Below, one piece after another: positions 32,816 through 42,277 of a stretch of DNA of 64,000 nt. How positions within the stretch are numbered: position 1 is the stretch's first letter; every line of letters begins with the position of its first letter. The translations under genes were made by a program, and so were the position numbers. The stretch is from JBKBIP01 sp046297495. Lineage in GTDB: Bacteria > Planctomycetota > Planctomycetia > Gemmatales > Gemmataceae. The notes under the pieces were generated by a model, which was not told the origin of the DNA, searched no databases, and was given only the letters and a program-made list of their open reading frames with translations. The DNA is taken from NCBI GenBank assembly GCA_046297495.1, contig JBKBIP010000018.1, positions 1 to 64,000 on the forward strand. The letters are read 5' to 3'.

Positions 32816-34261
32816 ATGATGTCAAGGACGAGATTCGTAAGCATCATCGTTTATTGGTTCGCTGGCTGGGGATTGTTCCTTATGGGTGACAATGCCTGTG
32901 CCCAGGAGCCTTGGTCCACGTACCGCGGTAATCCGCAACGCACTGGCAATACCGATGGCATCGCCGGTCCGACGGCGCCGCAACTGTTATGGGCATGGCG
33001 ATCCAAGGAACATTTCATCGCTGCGCCGGTGCCCCAAGGGGATCGGCTGTATGTCTCCGGCTTGGGGGCGTTCAACGTGGCCCATTTCACCTACTTGAAC
33101 ACCGACCCCAAGGCCAGCCAGCGTGTCTTGTGGACCAAGTCCACCCCCTATCTGAAACTACCCACCGTCAGCTCGCCGGCCCTGGCAGGTGAATTGCTGG
33201 TATTCGGCGACGGCATGCACCAGACGGATGGGGCCTGGCTACATTGCTTGCAAACGAAGGATGGTTTCCCGATATGGCGGTTACCCGTTCCGGGGGATCT
33301 CGTCCACTTGGAAGGTAGTCCCACGATTGCCAGAGGCAAAGTGTACATCGGCGGCGGCGCGGCGGGTGTCCTGTGCGTGGACATCCAGCGTGTCACCCTG
33401 GACGGGAAGGAGATGGAGCTACCGGCGATTCAAAAACTTCTGGCTCAACAATGGCGGGAGCTGCAAGCCAAGTATGAGGAACAAAAGAAAAAAGACCCCG
33501 ATTTTGCCGTCCCCCCTAGCGAGGACCAGTTACCCCATCCACACCCGAAGCGCCTCTGGCAACAAGGCGCCGGTAAATGGCATGTGGATGCCCCGGTGGC
33601 GGTGACGGGTAACTCCGTCCTGGTCGGTTCTTCCTTTTTGGACAAGGAACAGGCAGGCGAGCGCGCTCTGTACTGTCTTGATGCAAATACGGGGGCGGTT
33701 CGTTGGCGTGCTTCCTTGGCGTTCAATCCTTGGGGCGGCCCATCCGTACAGGGGAATGTCATCGTGGTCGGCGGTAGTACCATCGGTTACTATCCGAAAT
33801 TGCTCAAAGGCGCTCAAGGACAGGTCGCTGCTTTTGATTTGGCAACCGGCAAGGAGATCTGGAGCACCAAACTCAAGGGAGGAGTGGTGTCGTGCGTCGC
33901 ACTCGCGGACGGAGCAGCCATTGCCACGGCCACCGATGGACGGGTTCGCGCTTTTGATCTTCAGACAGGACAAAGACGGTGGATTTACGAGGCGGGGACT
34001 CCCTTTTTCGCTCCTCCCGCCGTGGTCCAGGGGACCGTTTACGCGGGGGACTTGCGCGGCATGGTTCATGCCATCAACCTGGCATCGGGACAAGCGCGGT
34101 GGCGGTTCGACATCGCCCAACATCCCGGCACGCAAGCCCCTGGCATGATCTACGGCGGCCCCGTAGTTCACGGCGGGCGGTTGTACGTGGCGACTTGCAA
34201 CCTGGAAGGGGCCGCTGCTGGCCAACCCACCGTCGTCTTGTGTCTAGGTGATATGGAATAG
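32816..34261 (+). CDS. Exported PQQ-like beta-propeller protein
   Basis: A 481-residue protein with a signal peptide (FVSIIVYWFAGWGLFLM, ending near ACAQ at about 30) and a seven- or eight-bladed PQQ-type propeller. Blade signatures of the form A-x-D-x-x-T-G-x-x-x-W are repeated (YCLDANTGAVRWRA, FDLATGKEIWSTKL, FDLQTGQRRWIYEA, INLASGQARWRFD). No dehydrogenase catalytic residues are evident, so it is more likely a binding propeller of the BamB sort than an enzyme. The spacing to the FG-GAP gene is 38 bases. Confidence 0.88.
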   Translation: MMSRTRFVSIIVYWFAGWGLFLMGDNACAQEPWSTYRGNPQRTGNTDGIAGPTAPQLLWAWRSKEHFIAAPVPQGDRLYVSGLGAFNVAHFTYLNTDPKASQRVLWTKSTPYLKLPTVSSPALAGELLVFGDGMHQTDGAWLHCLQTKDGFPIWRLPVPGDLVHLEGSPTIARGKVYIGGGAAGVLCVDIQRVTLDGKEMELPAIQKLLAQQWRELQAKYEEQKKKDPDFAVPPSEDQLPHPHPKRLWQQGAGKWHVDAPVAVTGNSVLVGSSFLDKEQAGERALYCLDANTGAVRWRASLAFNPWGGPSVQGNVIVVGGSTIGYYPKLLKGAQGQVAAFDLATGKEIWSTKLKGGVVSCVALADGAAIATATDGRVRAFDLQTGQRRWIYEAGTPFFAPPAVVQGTVYAGDLRGMVHAINLASGQARWRFDIAQHPGTQAPGMIYGGPVVHGGRLYVATCNLEGAAAGQPTVVLCLGDME

Positions 34262-34307
34262 TCCAAATGTTGGCCGCCGAAACCAAGAATTCGACCTGGG
34301 AGGGATC

Positions 34308-35000
34308 ATGATGACCATGACTCGTACTTGCCTTGTGGTGGTTGCGTGTTTCGTCATGCTCTGGTGCTCGCCGCCAGTGGTTGCCGAGGATCAAAGTGGC
34401 CTGGAAGTGGATAAGGACAAGCGCGTCATTCGCATTCCGGCCAAAATCGCTCCGCGCAAGTTACCGCATCTGCAAGAAATTTACCCCTTGGAGGTCATCG
34501 CCTGCTGGCCCCACCCCAAAGGGAAGAAAGCCCATGAAACGGTTGTCACTATTGATGTTCAACCGAGTGCCGTCCATGAAGCGCTCGTACAACTGGGACT
34601 CAAACCCGGCGCCCCAGTCATGGGGGAGAGCGACCAGCCGCCCCAAGGACCAGAAGTGAATCTATATCTGGAAATTCTCGGTCCAGGGGGCATCAACCGG
34701 CAGGTATCCATCGACCGTACCATGGTGGATCGGCGTACCGGCAAGCCGTTCCCCAAGTCGGTCCAATGGCGTTTCACCGGCTCCGTGCTCACGAAACCAG
34801 ACCCGAACAGTGATAAAACCGTTTACGGTGCCGACGAAAGCGGCACCTTAATCGCGATCTTCCCCGTCACGAACCAGACGGTGATGCAAACGAGCCTGAC
34901 CGTGAAGGAAGAAAAGTACCTGAAACTGGAAGTGAATCAACAGTTGTTACCCAAGGAAGGCACGGATGTGAAATTGGTGATCGAGGTACCCGCGAGGTAA
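34308..35000 (+). CDS. Exported YdjY-like domain protein
   Basis: A 230-residue exported protein: signal peptide TCLVVVACFVMLWCSPPVVAE, followed by a domain resembling the YdjY domain found in Planctomycetota secreted proteins. Supporting features are VDKDKRVIRIPAKIA at the start, HETVVTIDVQPSAVHEALVQLG in the middle and the charged C-terminus. The role is unknown. The ATG at 34308 has GGGAGGGATC upstream. It overlaps the next gene at its stop (TAATG), indicating translational coupling. Confidence 0.75.
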   Translation: MMTMTRTCLVVVACFVMLWCSPPVVAEDQSGLEVDKDKRVIRIPAKIAPRKLPHLQEIYPLEVIACWPHPKGKKAHETVVTIDVQPSAVHEALVQLGLKPGAPVMGESDQPPQGPEVNLYLEILGPGGINRQVSIDRTMVDRRTGKPFPKSVQWRFTGSVLTKPDPNSDKTVYGADESGTLIAIFPVTNQTVMQTSLTVKEEKYLKLEVNQQLLPKEGTDVKLVIEVPAR

Positions 35001-35815
35001 TGACCATGAACAGGAAACACGCATGGCGTCTGATCGGAATGAGTTTGTTGAGTGCTTGTCTGATGGTTGCGCCGCTCGGTTGCGGGATGCCATCGGTTGC
35101 GCATCGAGAGCCAGTGGTCCTGTCCGAGGTGGCCATCGTGGGGCCGTCCGGGTCGATGTCCGTCCAAGCCGATGAAGGTCAGGATGTTGACACTGATCCA
35201 ATGGACGCTGGCCCAGCGGTAGTGGCGGCGGCAGTCCCCATCGATCCGGCGTCCCAGTTGATCGCCGAGACGTTGCGACTTCGAGAAGAAATTCCCAGGC
35301 AAAGCGTCCTTTCTGAAGACCATCCTTTGACACTTCCTGGACACCGTTCGGTGGAGAAACCTGAATTGCCATTGATGAACTACCAAGGCAATGTGGTTCC
35401 CGCCACCTCCGCCCCATCGGGTCAGGTGTTTCCTCGTTCTTTGCCAGAAGAGGCTCCCTTGCGCCGAGAGATGACCGATCAGACGGCACCAACGTCGCTG
35501 CGGCTTCCCACGCGGCCGTTGGTGCGCGTGCCTGCTCCAGATATGGAGACACCGTTAGCCGTCCCCCTACTCTCCGGCCCCGCGCTGGATCGGGGACCGC
35601 TCACCGATGCCACGCAGGCTGCCAGCCGCGGCGCGGTCCTGGCGCAGCCGCTGCCGCCGCGAACAGGGCCAGCGCCAGCGAATCGTCCACGCTTGCCAGA
35701 CCCGTTTATCCACCAGAAGGACGTGGAATTGAAATTCCCTTTACCGGAGCCACCGCCGAAACCGCTGTTATTCCTGGCGACTCCGCCCATCGTACTCCCG
35801 GTCGAGGAGAAATAG
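35000..35815 (+). CDS. Proline-rich exported protein, possible lipoprotein
   Basis: A 271-residue protein with an N-terminal hydrophobic segment ending in a lipobox-like LGCG (near residue 30), so it may be lipid-anchored. The mature part is low in complexity: proline-, alanine- and acid-rich segments with no recognised domain (PRSLPEEAPL, LPPRTGPAPANRPRLPDPF, FPLPEPPPKPL). It is probably an extended linker or anchor. The start overlaps the YdjY-like gene's stop codon; an ATG two codons in is better placed for GAGG. Confidence 0.68.
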   Translation: MTMNRKHAWRLIGMSLLSACLMVAPLGCGMPSVAHREPVVLSEVAIVGPSGSMSVQADEGQDVDTDPMDAGPAVVAAAVPIDPASQLIAETLRLREEIPRQSVLSEDHPLTLPGHRSVEKPELPLMNYQGNVVPATSAPSGQVFPRSLPEEAPLRREMTDQTAPTSLRLPTRPLVRVPAPDMETPLAVPLLSGPALDRGPLTDATQAASRGAVLAQPLPPRTGPAPANRPRLPDPFIHQKDVELKFPLPEPPPKPLLFLATPPIVLPVEEK

Positions 35816-35896
35816 CATTCGATTGCTCGAAGGTACTGAAAAGATTTACTCTCCAAAAGAAAATCAGGTATTTGGGGTCGTGTTGAGGTGGGACTC

Positions 35897-38464
35897 ATGA
35901 ATCGGCGTTGGCATGGTACATCTTGGTTGCTGGCGGGAATGCTTTTGATGCTCACGGCGTCCTCCTCGGACGCGGTCATCATGCGTCTGACACCGTTGGC
36001 TGACGTGTTGAAAGAAGGACAGTACATCTGCGTGGCCAAGGTGGAGAAACTCTATCCCGAAAAGCCGGCGCTGGTTTTAGTGGCTCACGATGACTTGAAA
36101 GGGAAACTTCCCGTCCGCCGACTGCTCGTGAACCTGGAGGGAGACAGTGAAGCCAGAAAGGATGATCATTCTCAGAAGTTAATCAAACGCCTTGCCCCGG
36201 AATTACCTGTGATTCTTTTCGCCAATCAGCGCGGCCAGCGCTTGACGGTCTTTGCCTATACCAATGGCACTTGGTTTCAGATGGTGGGTACGCGGACGGA
36301 TGACCCAGAGCGCATTACCCTGGCCTTCACGCACTGTGAACCGTACTTGCGCCGGACGTACCAGGGAACGACGATGGAGCTACGTCAAGTTATTGTCGAT
36401 GGTTTGGCCGGCAAGAAAGCACCACCTCCGCCCAATCCCAAGGAACCTCCGGGGCTGGGGCCGGAAGTCCCGGCATCCAAGGACTCCAAGCCAGAGCCAA
36501 ACGGGGCCTTGCGGAAGCCAACTTCATTCTTTGACGCTCGATTCGCAAATCATTCTCGATACGTCGGCAGTAGGCCGTTGTTCGGGGTCATTCCCACGTT
36601 GGGCGTTGGTGCTCCGTTGGCTGTGCTGGCTTTACTGTTTCCTAGCTTGTTCGGCGGCGTCTTCGTTCTGTTTCGCCGTTGGCTGGCATTTTTCACGGTC
36701 ATCAGTGTGAACGGCACCTTGCTGTTTGGCTATTTGTGGTTCGGTTATGTCCTGGGTAACTCGTGGTGGGGGACTCTCTCGGCCGTCTGGTTGGTCTGTT
36801 CGCTGATTACCTTGCTCGGCATCATGTGGACCTGGCGCCGGCACCTCACGATCTCGGATGCTGTTCCATCCGGAGAACGCGCTGAACATATCGTTTTGTG
36901 GTTGTTGAGTCTTTCCTGCGGCTTGGCTTTGATGGGATACTCCTACCTACGTGCTCCGGCTCTCACCGACTTGATGTATAGCTTTCTTTGGGTGTTTTCC
37001 GCCGGTGTCTGGTCCGCTACCCTTTACCAATTATACCGCTGGCTGCTGGCACGGCGCTTCTTCGCGGCTACCGTGCCGTTGCCCACGGAAGGAGTGGTCC
37101 TGTTGACAGCCTTGGGCGGGTTCATCATCGTGGGCACTTTTCTCACCAGTTCTCTCCCCGCTGTGTCCAGTGATTTGGCATCCCAGCACGCGAACCAACC
37201 CATCGCGCGACTTCTCACGGAAAAGGAGTGGAACCGGACGTTCATCGACCAGGGGAGCGGCTTGATCGTGTCCTCGCCGCTTGTTGTTGAGGGACGTATT
37301 TACCTGGCGGTGGCTCATCGCCAGTCATTGCAAACCTTTGGCGCCCTCTATTGTCTGGATGCGACCACGCGCGACATTTTGTGGACATTCGATGATAATC
37401 AGGAAATGAAGCAAGTCATCTCTTCCCCCTATTACGTGGCTGGCCGACTGTTCGTGGGGGAAGGATTTCATGACGATGTGGACTGTAAACTTTACTGTCT
37501 CAAGGCGGATGATGGTACGCTGATCTGGAAACATCCCACGACGGGTCAGACGGAATCCAGCCCGTGCGTGGCCGATGGAAAGGTATTCGTTGGTGTGGGA
37601 AACGCAGGTATCGTTGCTTTGGACATTCAAACCGGCAAGCAACTATGGCAATTTCCGCGGCAAAGTGATGAGCGAAATTACCTGCGCGTCTGCGCCGATC
37701 CTGTCGTGGTCGGTAAGCGTTTGTATGTCGGCAGTGGCGTGGACCGCAACCGTCCAGAACATCCGGGTACCACCGCTCTCTTCTGTTTGGATACCGACAC
37801 CGGGGAAGCCATTTGGCAGGTGGAGGTGGATCTACCCTTCTGGGGTAAACCCGTGGTGCGGGATGACCGAGTCTATTTTGGAATTGGCAATGGCGACGTC
37901 TTGAAGGACGTCGATCCCCCGGCACGTCCTGCTGGGGCGCTACTCTGCTTGGCGGCGGCGGATGGCCGGCACCTCTGGCGCGTGGATGTCCCCAATGGCG
38001 TGCTCCGTGCTCCCGCCGTCGATTCCGAACATGTGTACTTCGGCAGCCGGGACGGCTATTGTTACTGCGTCGATCGTTTCAGTGGCTCGCGACGTTGGCA
38101 AAAGAACCTGGGTAGTCCCGTGGTGGCCGGTGTGGTACTCGATCAGGATGCGGACACGGGCCAGACGCTTTCCGTGTTCGTCGTCTCCAGCCAAGGTCGG
38201 ATCAGTTGTTTGGATGCCAAGACAGGTCAAAGCCACTGGAGCCACCACAAATTAGAGCTTCCAGGCACGCATATATCAGCCACCCCCACCTTGGTCGTGC
38301 GGCACACGCCACAAGGCCGTCGCCGGCAACTCTATGTCGGAGCTGCCTTGAACAATCTAGCCGTTCCCGTGTTGTATGCCCTGGAAGATTTCCTACCCCA
38401 GTCCCCGGAGACGGACCTTCCCATCCAAATGGCGCGAACACCCGATCAAATTGGATCAGACTGA
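35897..38464 (+). CDS. Chimeric membrane protein with C-terminal PQQ-like propeller
   Basis: An 855-residue protein with three parts. Residues 1-26 are a signal peptide. Residues 30-165 form the same kind of N-terminal domain as in the FG-GAP protein at 30267 (VAKVEKLYPEKPAL and DLKGKLPVR align with VEKVDREKNL and DIKGKHP). About 225-410 carries roughly seven membrane helices. About 440-840 is a PQQ-type propeller with blade motifs such as CLDATTRDILWTF, ALDIQTGKQLWQF, CLDTDTGEAIWQV and CVDRFSGSRRWQK. The propeller therefore lies on the outside of the membrane segment. The ATG at 35897 is preferred to the GTG nine bases earlier because GAGGTG precedes it. This is the last gene of the exported-protein run. 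Confidence 0.85.
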   Translation: MNRRWHGTSWLLAGMLLMLTASSSDAVIMRLTPLADVLKEGQYICVAKVEKLYPEKPALVLVAHDDLKGKLPVRRLLVNLEGDSEARKDDHSQKLIKRLAPELPVILFANQRGQRLTVFAYTNGTWFQMVGTRTDDPERITLAFTHCEPYLRRTYQGTTMELRQVIVDGLAGKKAPPPPNPKEPPGLGPEVPASKDSKPEPNGALRKPTSFFDARFANHSRYVGSRPLFGVIPTLGVGAPLAVLALLFPSLFGGVFVLFRRWLAFFTVISVNGTLLFGYLWFGYVLGNSWWGTLSAVWLVCSLITLLGIMWTWRRHLTISDAVPSGERAEHIVLWLLSLSCGLALMGYSYLRAPALTDLMYSFLWVFSAGVWSATLYQLYRWLLARRFFAATVPLPTEGVVLLTALGGFIIVGTFLTSSLPAVSSDLASQHANQPIARLLTEKEWNRTFIDQGSGLIVSSPLVVEGRIYLAVAHRQSLQTFGALYCLDATTRDILWTFDDNQEMKQVISSPYYVAGRLFVGEGFHDDVDCKLYCLKADDGTLIWKHPTTGQTESSPCVADGKVFVGVGNAGIVALDIQTGKQLWQFPRQSDERNYLRVCADPVVVGKRLYVGSGVDRNRPEHPGTTALFCLDTDTGEAIWQVEVDLPFWGKPVVRDDRVYFGIGNGDVLKDVDPPARPAGALLCLAAADGRHLWRVDVPNGVLRAPAVDSEHVYFGSRDGYCYCVDRFSGSRRWQKNLGSPVVAGVVLDQDADTGQTLSVFVVSSQGRISCLDAKTGQSHWSHHKLELPGTHISATPTLVVRHTPQGRRRQLYVGAALNNLAVPVLYALEDFLPQSPETDLPIQMARTPDQIGSD

Positions 38465-38728
38465 TCCATCGAGAAGATAGGTACTTTCGTCGGAAACCGA
38501 ATAATCCAGCGCGCCAGTCCATTTTCATTAAAGTTATTATTCCCACAAACCGATCTCATCAAAATAACCTGTCACCTTGAATTCAAATGCCATGCCGATG
38601 ACAGCTCATGTCTCTAGGTCAGGCATCTGTTTGCATTTTCACCAGTTTTCCCCCTTTTCCTGCTCCGTTGGTTGTCGATTCTCGGAACGGAGATAGGAAA
38701 CCTGATCGGCGTCCTGGAGGGTAGGCGT

Positions 38729-39838
38729 ATGCGCGGCACAACCTTATGGGTAGTCCTTTCCGCAGTTGTTCTTCATGGCGTCTTGCTCATGGGTTTCGTG
38801 GCGGCTTATGGATTAGACGTTTCCGCGCTGGTATGTGCCTCCCAACCACGAGTCGGCCAGAGACCCTTTGAGGAAGTAACTCGTGGTTTCGGCGCGTTCG
38901 GCTACGACGGCCAATTTTATTACGCCATTGCCCGGCAACCGTGGGAAAGACATATTAGCGATATTGATGTTCCCGTTCGGCACTTGCGCATCCTCTATCC
39001 CGCCGCGTGCTGGTTGTTGAGCGGCGGCGCCGCGCGGCCACTGTTGTGGATAATGCCGTTGGTCAATCTGTTGGCCATTGCCTTGATGGCGTGGTTGGGC
39101 ACGCGCCTGGCGCGGCAATATGGCATGAGTCCGTGGTGGGGTTTGTTATTGCCATTGGCCGTCAACGCCGGTTTGGGTAGTTTGCGCAACTTAACCGATC
39201 CCGTCGCCAATTGTGCCTTGATTGGCTTGCTGACGGCGTGGTTGCTGGGTTGGCGGCACTGGGTTTTGTGCTTGTGGGCGTTGGCCGCCGTTTTCTCCCG
39301 CGAACAGAATTTGGTGATCGTGGGCATCATCTTTCTGGCCGCTGTTTGGCGGCGGCAATATCTCGCATCCGTTGGGTTGGCAGGTGTCGCGGCGCTGTGG
39401 CTCGGCTGGGTCGGCGTGCTCCATCATCTGTACGGGGAGTGGCCGTTCTTGCCGAGCCAAGGAAACATGGGCGCTCCTCTGGCCGGTATGCTCTTTCGTT
39501 GGACTCACCTGGACTATCCCAGCGCTTCGCTCGTTGCTGCTATTCTACACTTTCTGCGCATGTTGCATCTGAGTCTCTTGGTCATCTTGGCGTTGCTTTT
39601 GGTGGTGAAACGCTATGAAAGCCGAACACTGACACTCCTATTACTCTGGAGTATGCTGCTCGTGACGATGGGGGGAACAGCGATTTATGATGATGCCTGG
39701 AGTTATACGCGCGTCTTCGCCTGGTTGCCGATCGGCATTTTCTTGCACGGCATGCAAGCCCGCCTGCGCTGGGCGTTGCTGGCGCTGACACCCGCCGCCC
39801 TGTGGCCCTGCGTGGCCGTGCTCCATGCGTGGCGGTGA
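38729..39838 (+). CDS. Polytopic membrane protein, GT-C-like
   Basis: A 369-residue membrane protein with nine to ten predicted helices. The first external loop has FGYDGQFYYAIARQPW and the fifth helix region has FSREQNLVI, which resemble conserved loops of lipid-linked sugar transferases of the GT-C fold (AZOBR_p60025-like family, cell-surface glycopolymer). The first loop usually holds the catalytic Asp in GT-C enzymes, and an Asp is present there (YDG), so a mannosyl-type transferase role is possible but not shown. The ATG at 38729 has GGAGGG upstream; an earlier TTG start is less likely. Confidence 0.7.
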   Translation: MRGTTLWVVLSAVVLHGVLLMGFVAAYGLDVSALVCASQPRVGQRPFEEVTRGFGAFGYDGQFYYAIARQPWERHISDIDVPVRHLRILYPAACWLLSGGAARPLLWIMPLVNLLAIALMAWLGTRLARQYGMSPWWGLLLPLAVNAGLGSLRNLTDPVANCALIGLLTAWLLGWRHWVLCLWALAAVFSREQNLVIVGIIFLAAVWRRQYLASVGLAGVAALWLGWVGVLHHLYGEWPFLPSQGNMGAPLAGMLFRWTHLDYPSASLVAAILHFLRMLHLSLLVILALLLVVKRYESRTLTLLLLWSMLLVTMGGTAIYDDAWSYTRVFAWLPIGIFLHGMQARLRWALLALTPAALWPCVAVLHAWR

Positions 39839-40057
39839 ATCGAGTTTCTGAAAGGGAACAGGACATGGCATCTCCTCTCACTCAACCGTCAGATGTGGGA
39901 AGCCGCATTGCAACAAGCGCGAAAACATTTGGAACAAACAGCGGGATTATGGGATTGGGATGATGACGTCGATTGCTAGAAGGTGAAGGGAAAGGCATAG
40001 TTTAACTCTCCCCTTATCCATATTATACGCCGTTGCTCCCAATATATGAACATCTGT
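39839..40057. other. Spacer between membrane protein and accD
   Basis: A convergent gap. A 28-codon frame (39893-39979, MWEAALQQARKHLEQ...) lies in the same frame as the membrane protein after its stop. It has plausible helical composition but no start signal and is not called as a gene. Confidence 0.4.
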
Positions 40058-40876
40058 TTAATGCTCACAATAGTCAATCAGGCGGGCGACTTCGGTGCGG
40101 AGATCGCGGCGGTGGACGATGCGGTCGATGAAGCCGTGTTGGAGGAGGAATTCGCTGGTTTGGAAGCCTTCGGGCAGCTCCAGGCGGACGGTGTTCCAGA
40201 TGGTGCGTTTGCCGGCGAAGCCGATCAAGGCGCCCGGCTCGGCGAGGGTGAGGTCCCCTTGCAGGGCGAAGCTGGCGGCGACGCCCCCCATGGTCGGGTT
40301 GGTGAGGATGGAGACGTAGAGGCCGCCGGCTTGATCGTAGCGGGCCAGGGCGGCAGAGATTTTGGCCATCTGCATGAGGGACAGAATCCCTTCTTGCATA
40401 CGGGCGCCGCCGCCGGAGCCGCTGACGAAGATCACCGGCAGCATCAGCTTGGTGGCTTCCTCGACGGTGCGCGTTAGTTTCTCCCCCACCACCGACCCCA
40501 TGCTGCCGGCCATGAAGGCGAAATCGGTGACGCCGAAAGCCACGGGCCGGCCCCGGATGAACCCCTTGCCAACGACGGCGGCATCGAGCATGTTCGTCTT
40601 GGCCTGCTCGGCCTGGATACGGGCGGAGTACGGCACCCGATCCTTGAAGCCCAGGGCATCGACCGGCTTCAAATCCGGGAACCATTCTTCAAAGCTATCA
40701 TCATCGAGCAGTTGCCGGATGCGCTGCCGGGCAGGCAGGTAAAAGTGATAATCGCACTCCGGACAGACGCTGAAGCGGTTTTCTGCTTCCTTGCGAAAGA
40801 TAGTGGCCTTGCACTGGGGGCAGCGAATCCACAACCCTTCCGGGACGCCACGCTTGGGCCGACCTATGGTTGCCAT
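40058..40876 (-). CDS. accD: Acetyl-CoA carboxylase carboxyltransferase subunit beta
   Basis: The 272-residue beta subunit moves the carboxyl group from biotin to acetyl-CoA, giving malonyl-CoA for fatty acid synthesis. The N-terminal zinc finger is intact (CPQCKAT, then CPECDYHF, C-x2-C-x15-C-x2-C). Further motifs are DALGFKDRVPYSARI, the carboxyltransferase core GSMGSVVGEKLTR, SGGGARMQEG and ILTNPTMGGVAASF, and the ending FLLQHGFIDRIVHRRDLR. The ATG at 40876 was chosen over a TTG at 40930. It is the last of three genes on the minus strand (gap-pgk-accD). Confidence 0.95.
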   Translation of the reverse strand: MATIGRPKRGVPEGLWIRCPQCKATIFRKEAENRFSVCPECDYHFYLPARQRIRQLLDDDSFEEWFPDLKPVDALGFKDRVPYSARIQAEQAKTNMLDAAVVGKGFIRGRPVAFGVTDFAFMAGSMGSVVGEKLTRTVEEATKLMLPVIFVSGSGGGARMQEGILSLMQMAKISAALARYDQAGGLYVSILTNPTMGGVAASFALQGDLTLAEPGALIGFAGKRTIWNTVRLELPEGFQTSEFLLQHGFIDRIVHRRDLRTEVARLIDYCEH

Positions 40877-40975
40877 GAGTTTTAGGTCCTGTCCACTCGT
40901 TACTGGGCGTGCAACGATCCATTCAAACAATCGGAACTTCCAAAATTCCTATCACACCGTAGCCGGGAAAATCGG

Positions 40976-42175
40976 TCAAGAGCTATTTTTATCTTCGATC
41001 TGCTCCAACGACGCGAATTGCCCCCCTTCCACATATTTCAAAAAAGCACCGCCGCCGGTCGAAACATGGGTCATCTGGTCGTCGAGGCCGAATTGCTCCG
41101 CCGCCTCGGCGGTCTCGCCCCCCCCCAGGATGGTGACGCCGGGACTGGCCGCCAGTGCCTCGGCGATGGCCCGCGTCCCCTTGCTGTATGGCTCGTCCTC
41201 GAACTTCCCCATCGGGCCGTTCCAGACGATGGTTTGGGCAGCGGCGATCTCTTGCCGGTACAGGTTGATGGTTTGGGGGCCAATGTCGATGCCGATGAGG
41301 CCGTCGGGAATCTCTCCGGCGACGACTTGGGCGGCCTGCGGCTGTTCCAAGTGCGGCACCACCAGATGATCGACCGGCAGCAGCATCTTACTTTGGCCGA
41401 GTTGGAGTAGCTCATTGGCCACATCGAGCCGGTCCGGTTCGTAACGCGAGTTACCGACGTTTTTGCCTTGGGCCTTCATGAAGGTATAGGACATGGCCCC
41501 GCCGATGAGCACGCGATCCACGCGCGGCAACAGGCTTTTGATGAACTTGATCTTGTCTGAGACCTTGGCCCCGCCGAGGATGGCCACGACGGGCTTCGGG
41601 GGATTGGACAAGAGTTGCCCAAGAATATCCAGCTCCTTGGCGACGAGAAAGCCGACCACGCGCGGCTTGTCCGCCATCGCCGCCGGCACCGCCACCATCG
41701 AGGCGTCCATGTTGTGACAGGTGCCGAACGCATCATTGACATAGACATCCCCCAAAGCCGCGAGTTGTTGGGCGAAGGTGGCGTCGTTGTCCTTCTCGCC
41801 GGGGTGAAAACGCAGGTTTTCCAATAGGAGCACTTCGCCGGGCTTGAGGGATTGTGCCGTCACTGTCACCTGATCTCCGACGACCTGATCGAGCTTGCGC
41901 ACGGGTTGGCCGAGCAATTCTTGCAAGTGTTGGGCCACCTTGTCCATGCGGAAGATGGCGTCCTTGATGGGGTCCCCCTTGGGTCGGCCCAGGTGACTCA
42001 TGAGGATGACACTGGCCCCCGCCGCGAGCGCGTGCTGGATAGTCGGCAGCGCCGCCCGAATCCGGCGGTCGTTGCTGACATTTCCCTGATCATCCTGTGG
42101 CACGTTGAAGTCCACGCGGATGAGGACGCGCTGGCCACGCAAATCGGGGAGGTCAGCGAGGGTCTTCTTGGCCAT
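40976..42175 (-). CDS. pgk: Phosphoglycerate kinase
   Basis: A 399-residue kinase that makes ATP from 1,3-bisphosphoglycerate. The N-terminus RVLIRVDFNVPQDDQGNVSNDRRI, the hinge LMSHLGRPKG, the middle FGTCHNMDASM, the nucleotide site ILGGAKVSDKI and the terminal GGGETAEAAEQFG block are all present. The length is the usual one. It follows gap by 102 bases, with a palindromic element in the gap. Confidence 0.96.
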   Translation of the reverse strand: MAKKTLADLPDLRGQRVLIRVDFNVPQDDQGNVSNDRRIRAALPTIQHALAAGASVILMSHLGRPKGDPIKDAIFRMDKVAQHLQELLGQPVRKLDQVVGDQVTVTAQSLKPGEVLLLENLRFHPGEKDNDATFAQQLAALGDVYVNDAFGTCHNMDASMVAVPAAMADKPRVVGFLVAKELDILGQLLSNPPKPVVAILGGAKVSDKIKFIKSLLPRVDRVLIGGAMSYTFMKAQGKNVGNSRYEPDRLDVANELLQLGQSKMLLPVDHLVVPHLEQPQAAQVVAGEIPDGLIGIDIGPQTINLYRQEIAAAQTIVWNGPMGKFEDEPYSKGTRAIAEALAASPGVTILGGGETAEAAEQFGLDDQMTHVSTGGGAFLKYVEGGQFASLEQIEDKNSS

Positions 42176-42203
42176 GAGAGCGTTTTCTCCGGGGATAGGG
42201 TAG

Positions 42204-42255
42204 ATTCATCGTTTCACGCGTAATAGCCGCCCGGTCCGCGCGAAACGATGAATCA
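42204..42255. repeat. Dispersed palindromic element, 18-base arms
   Basis: GATTCATCGTTTCACGCG (42204-42221) pairs with CGCGCGAAACGATGAATC (42238-42255) at 17 of 18 positions around a 16-base loop. It lies between gap and pgk. With 43467 and 51033 it defines the family's outer arms. Confidence 0.8.
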
Positions 42256-42277
42256 TCGGAGTTTCGACAGGTAAGAT

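Noticed and set aside
39893..39979. 28-codon frame after the polytopic membrane protein
   Set aside because: It is in frame with the preceding gene after its stop but too short and without start signals. A stop-codon read-through is conceivable but unsupported.
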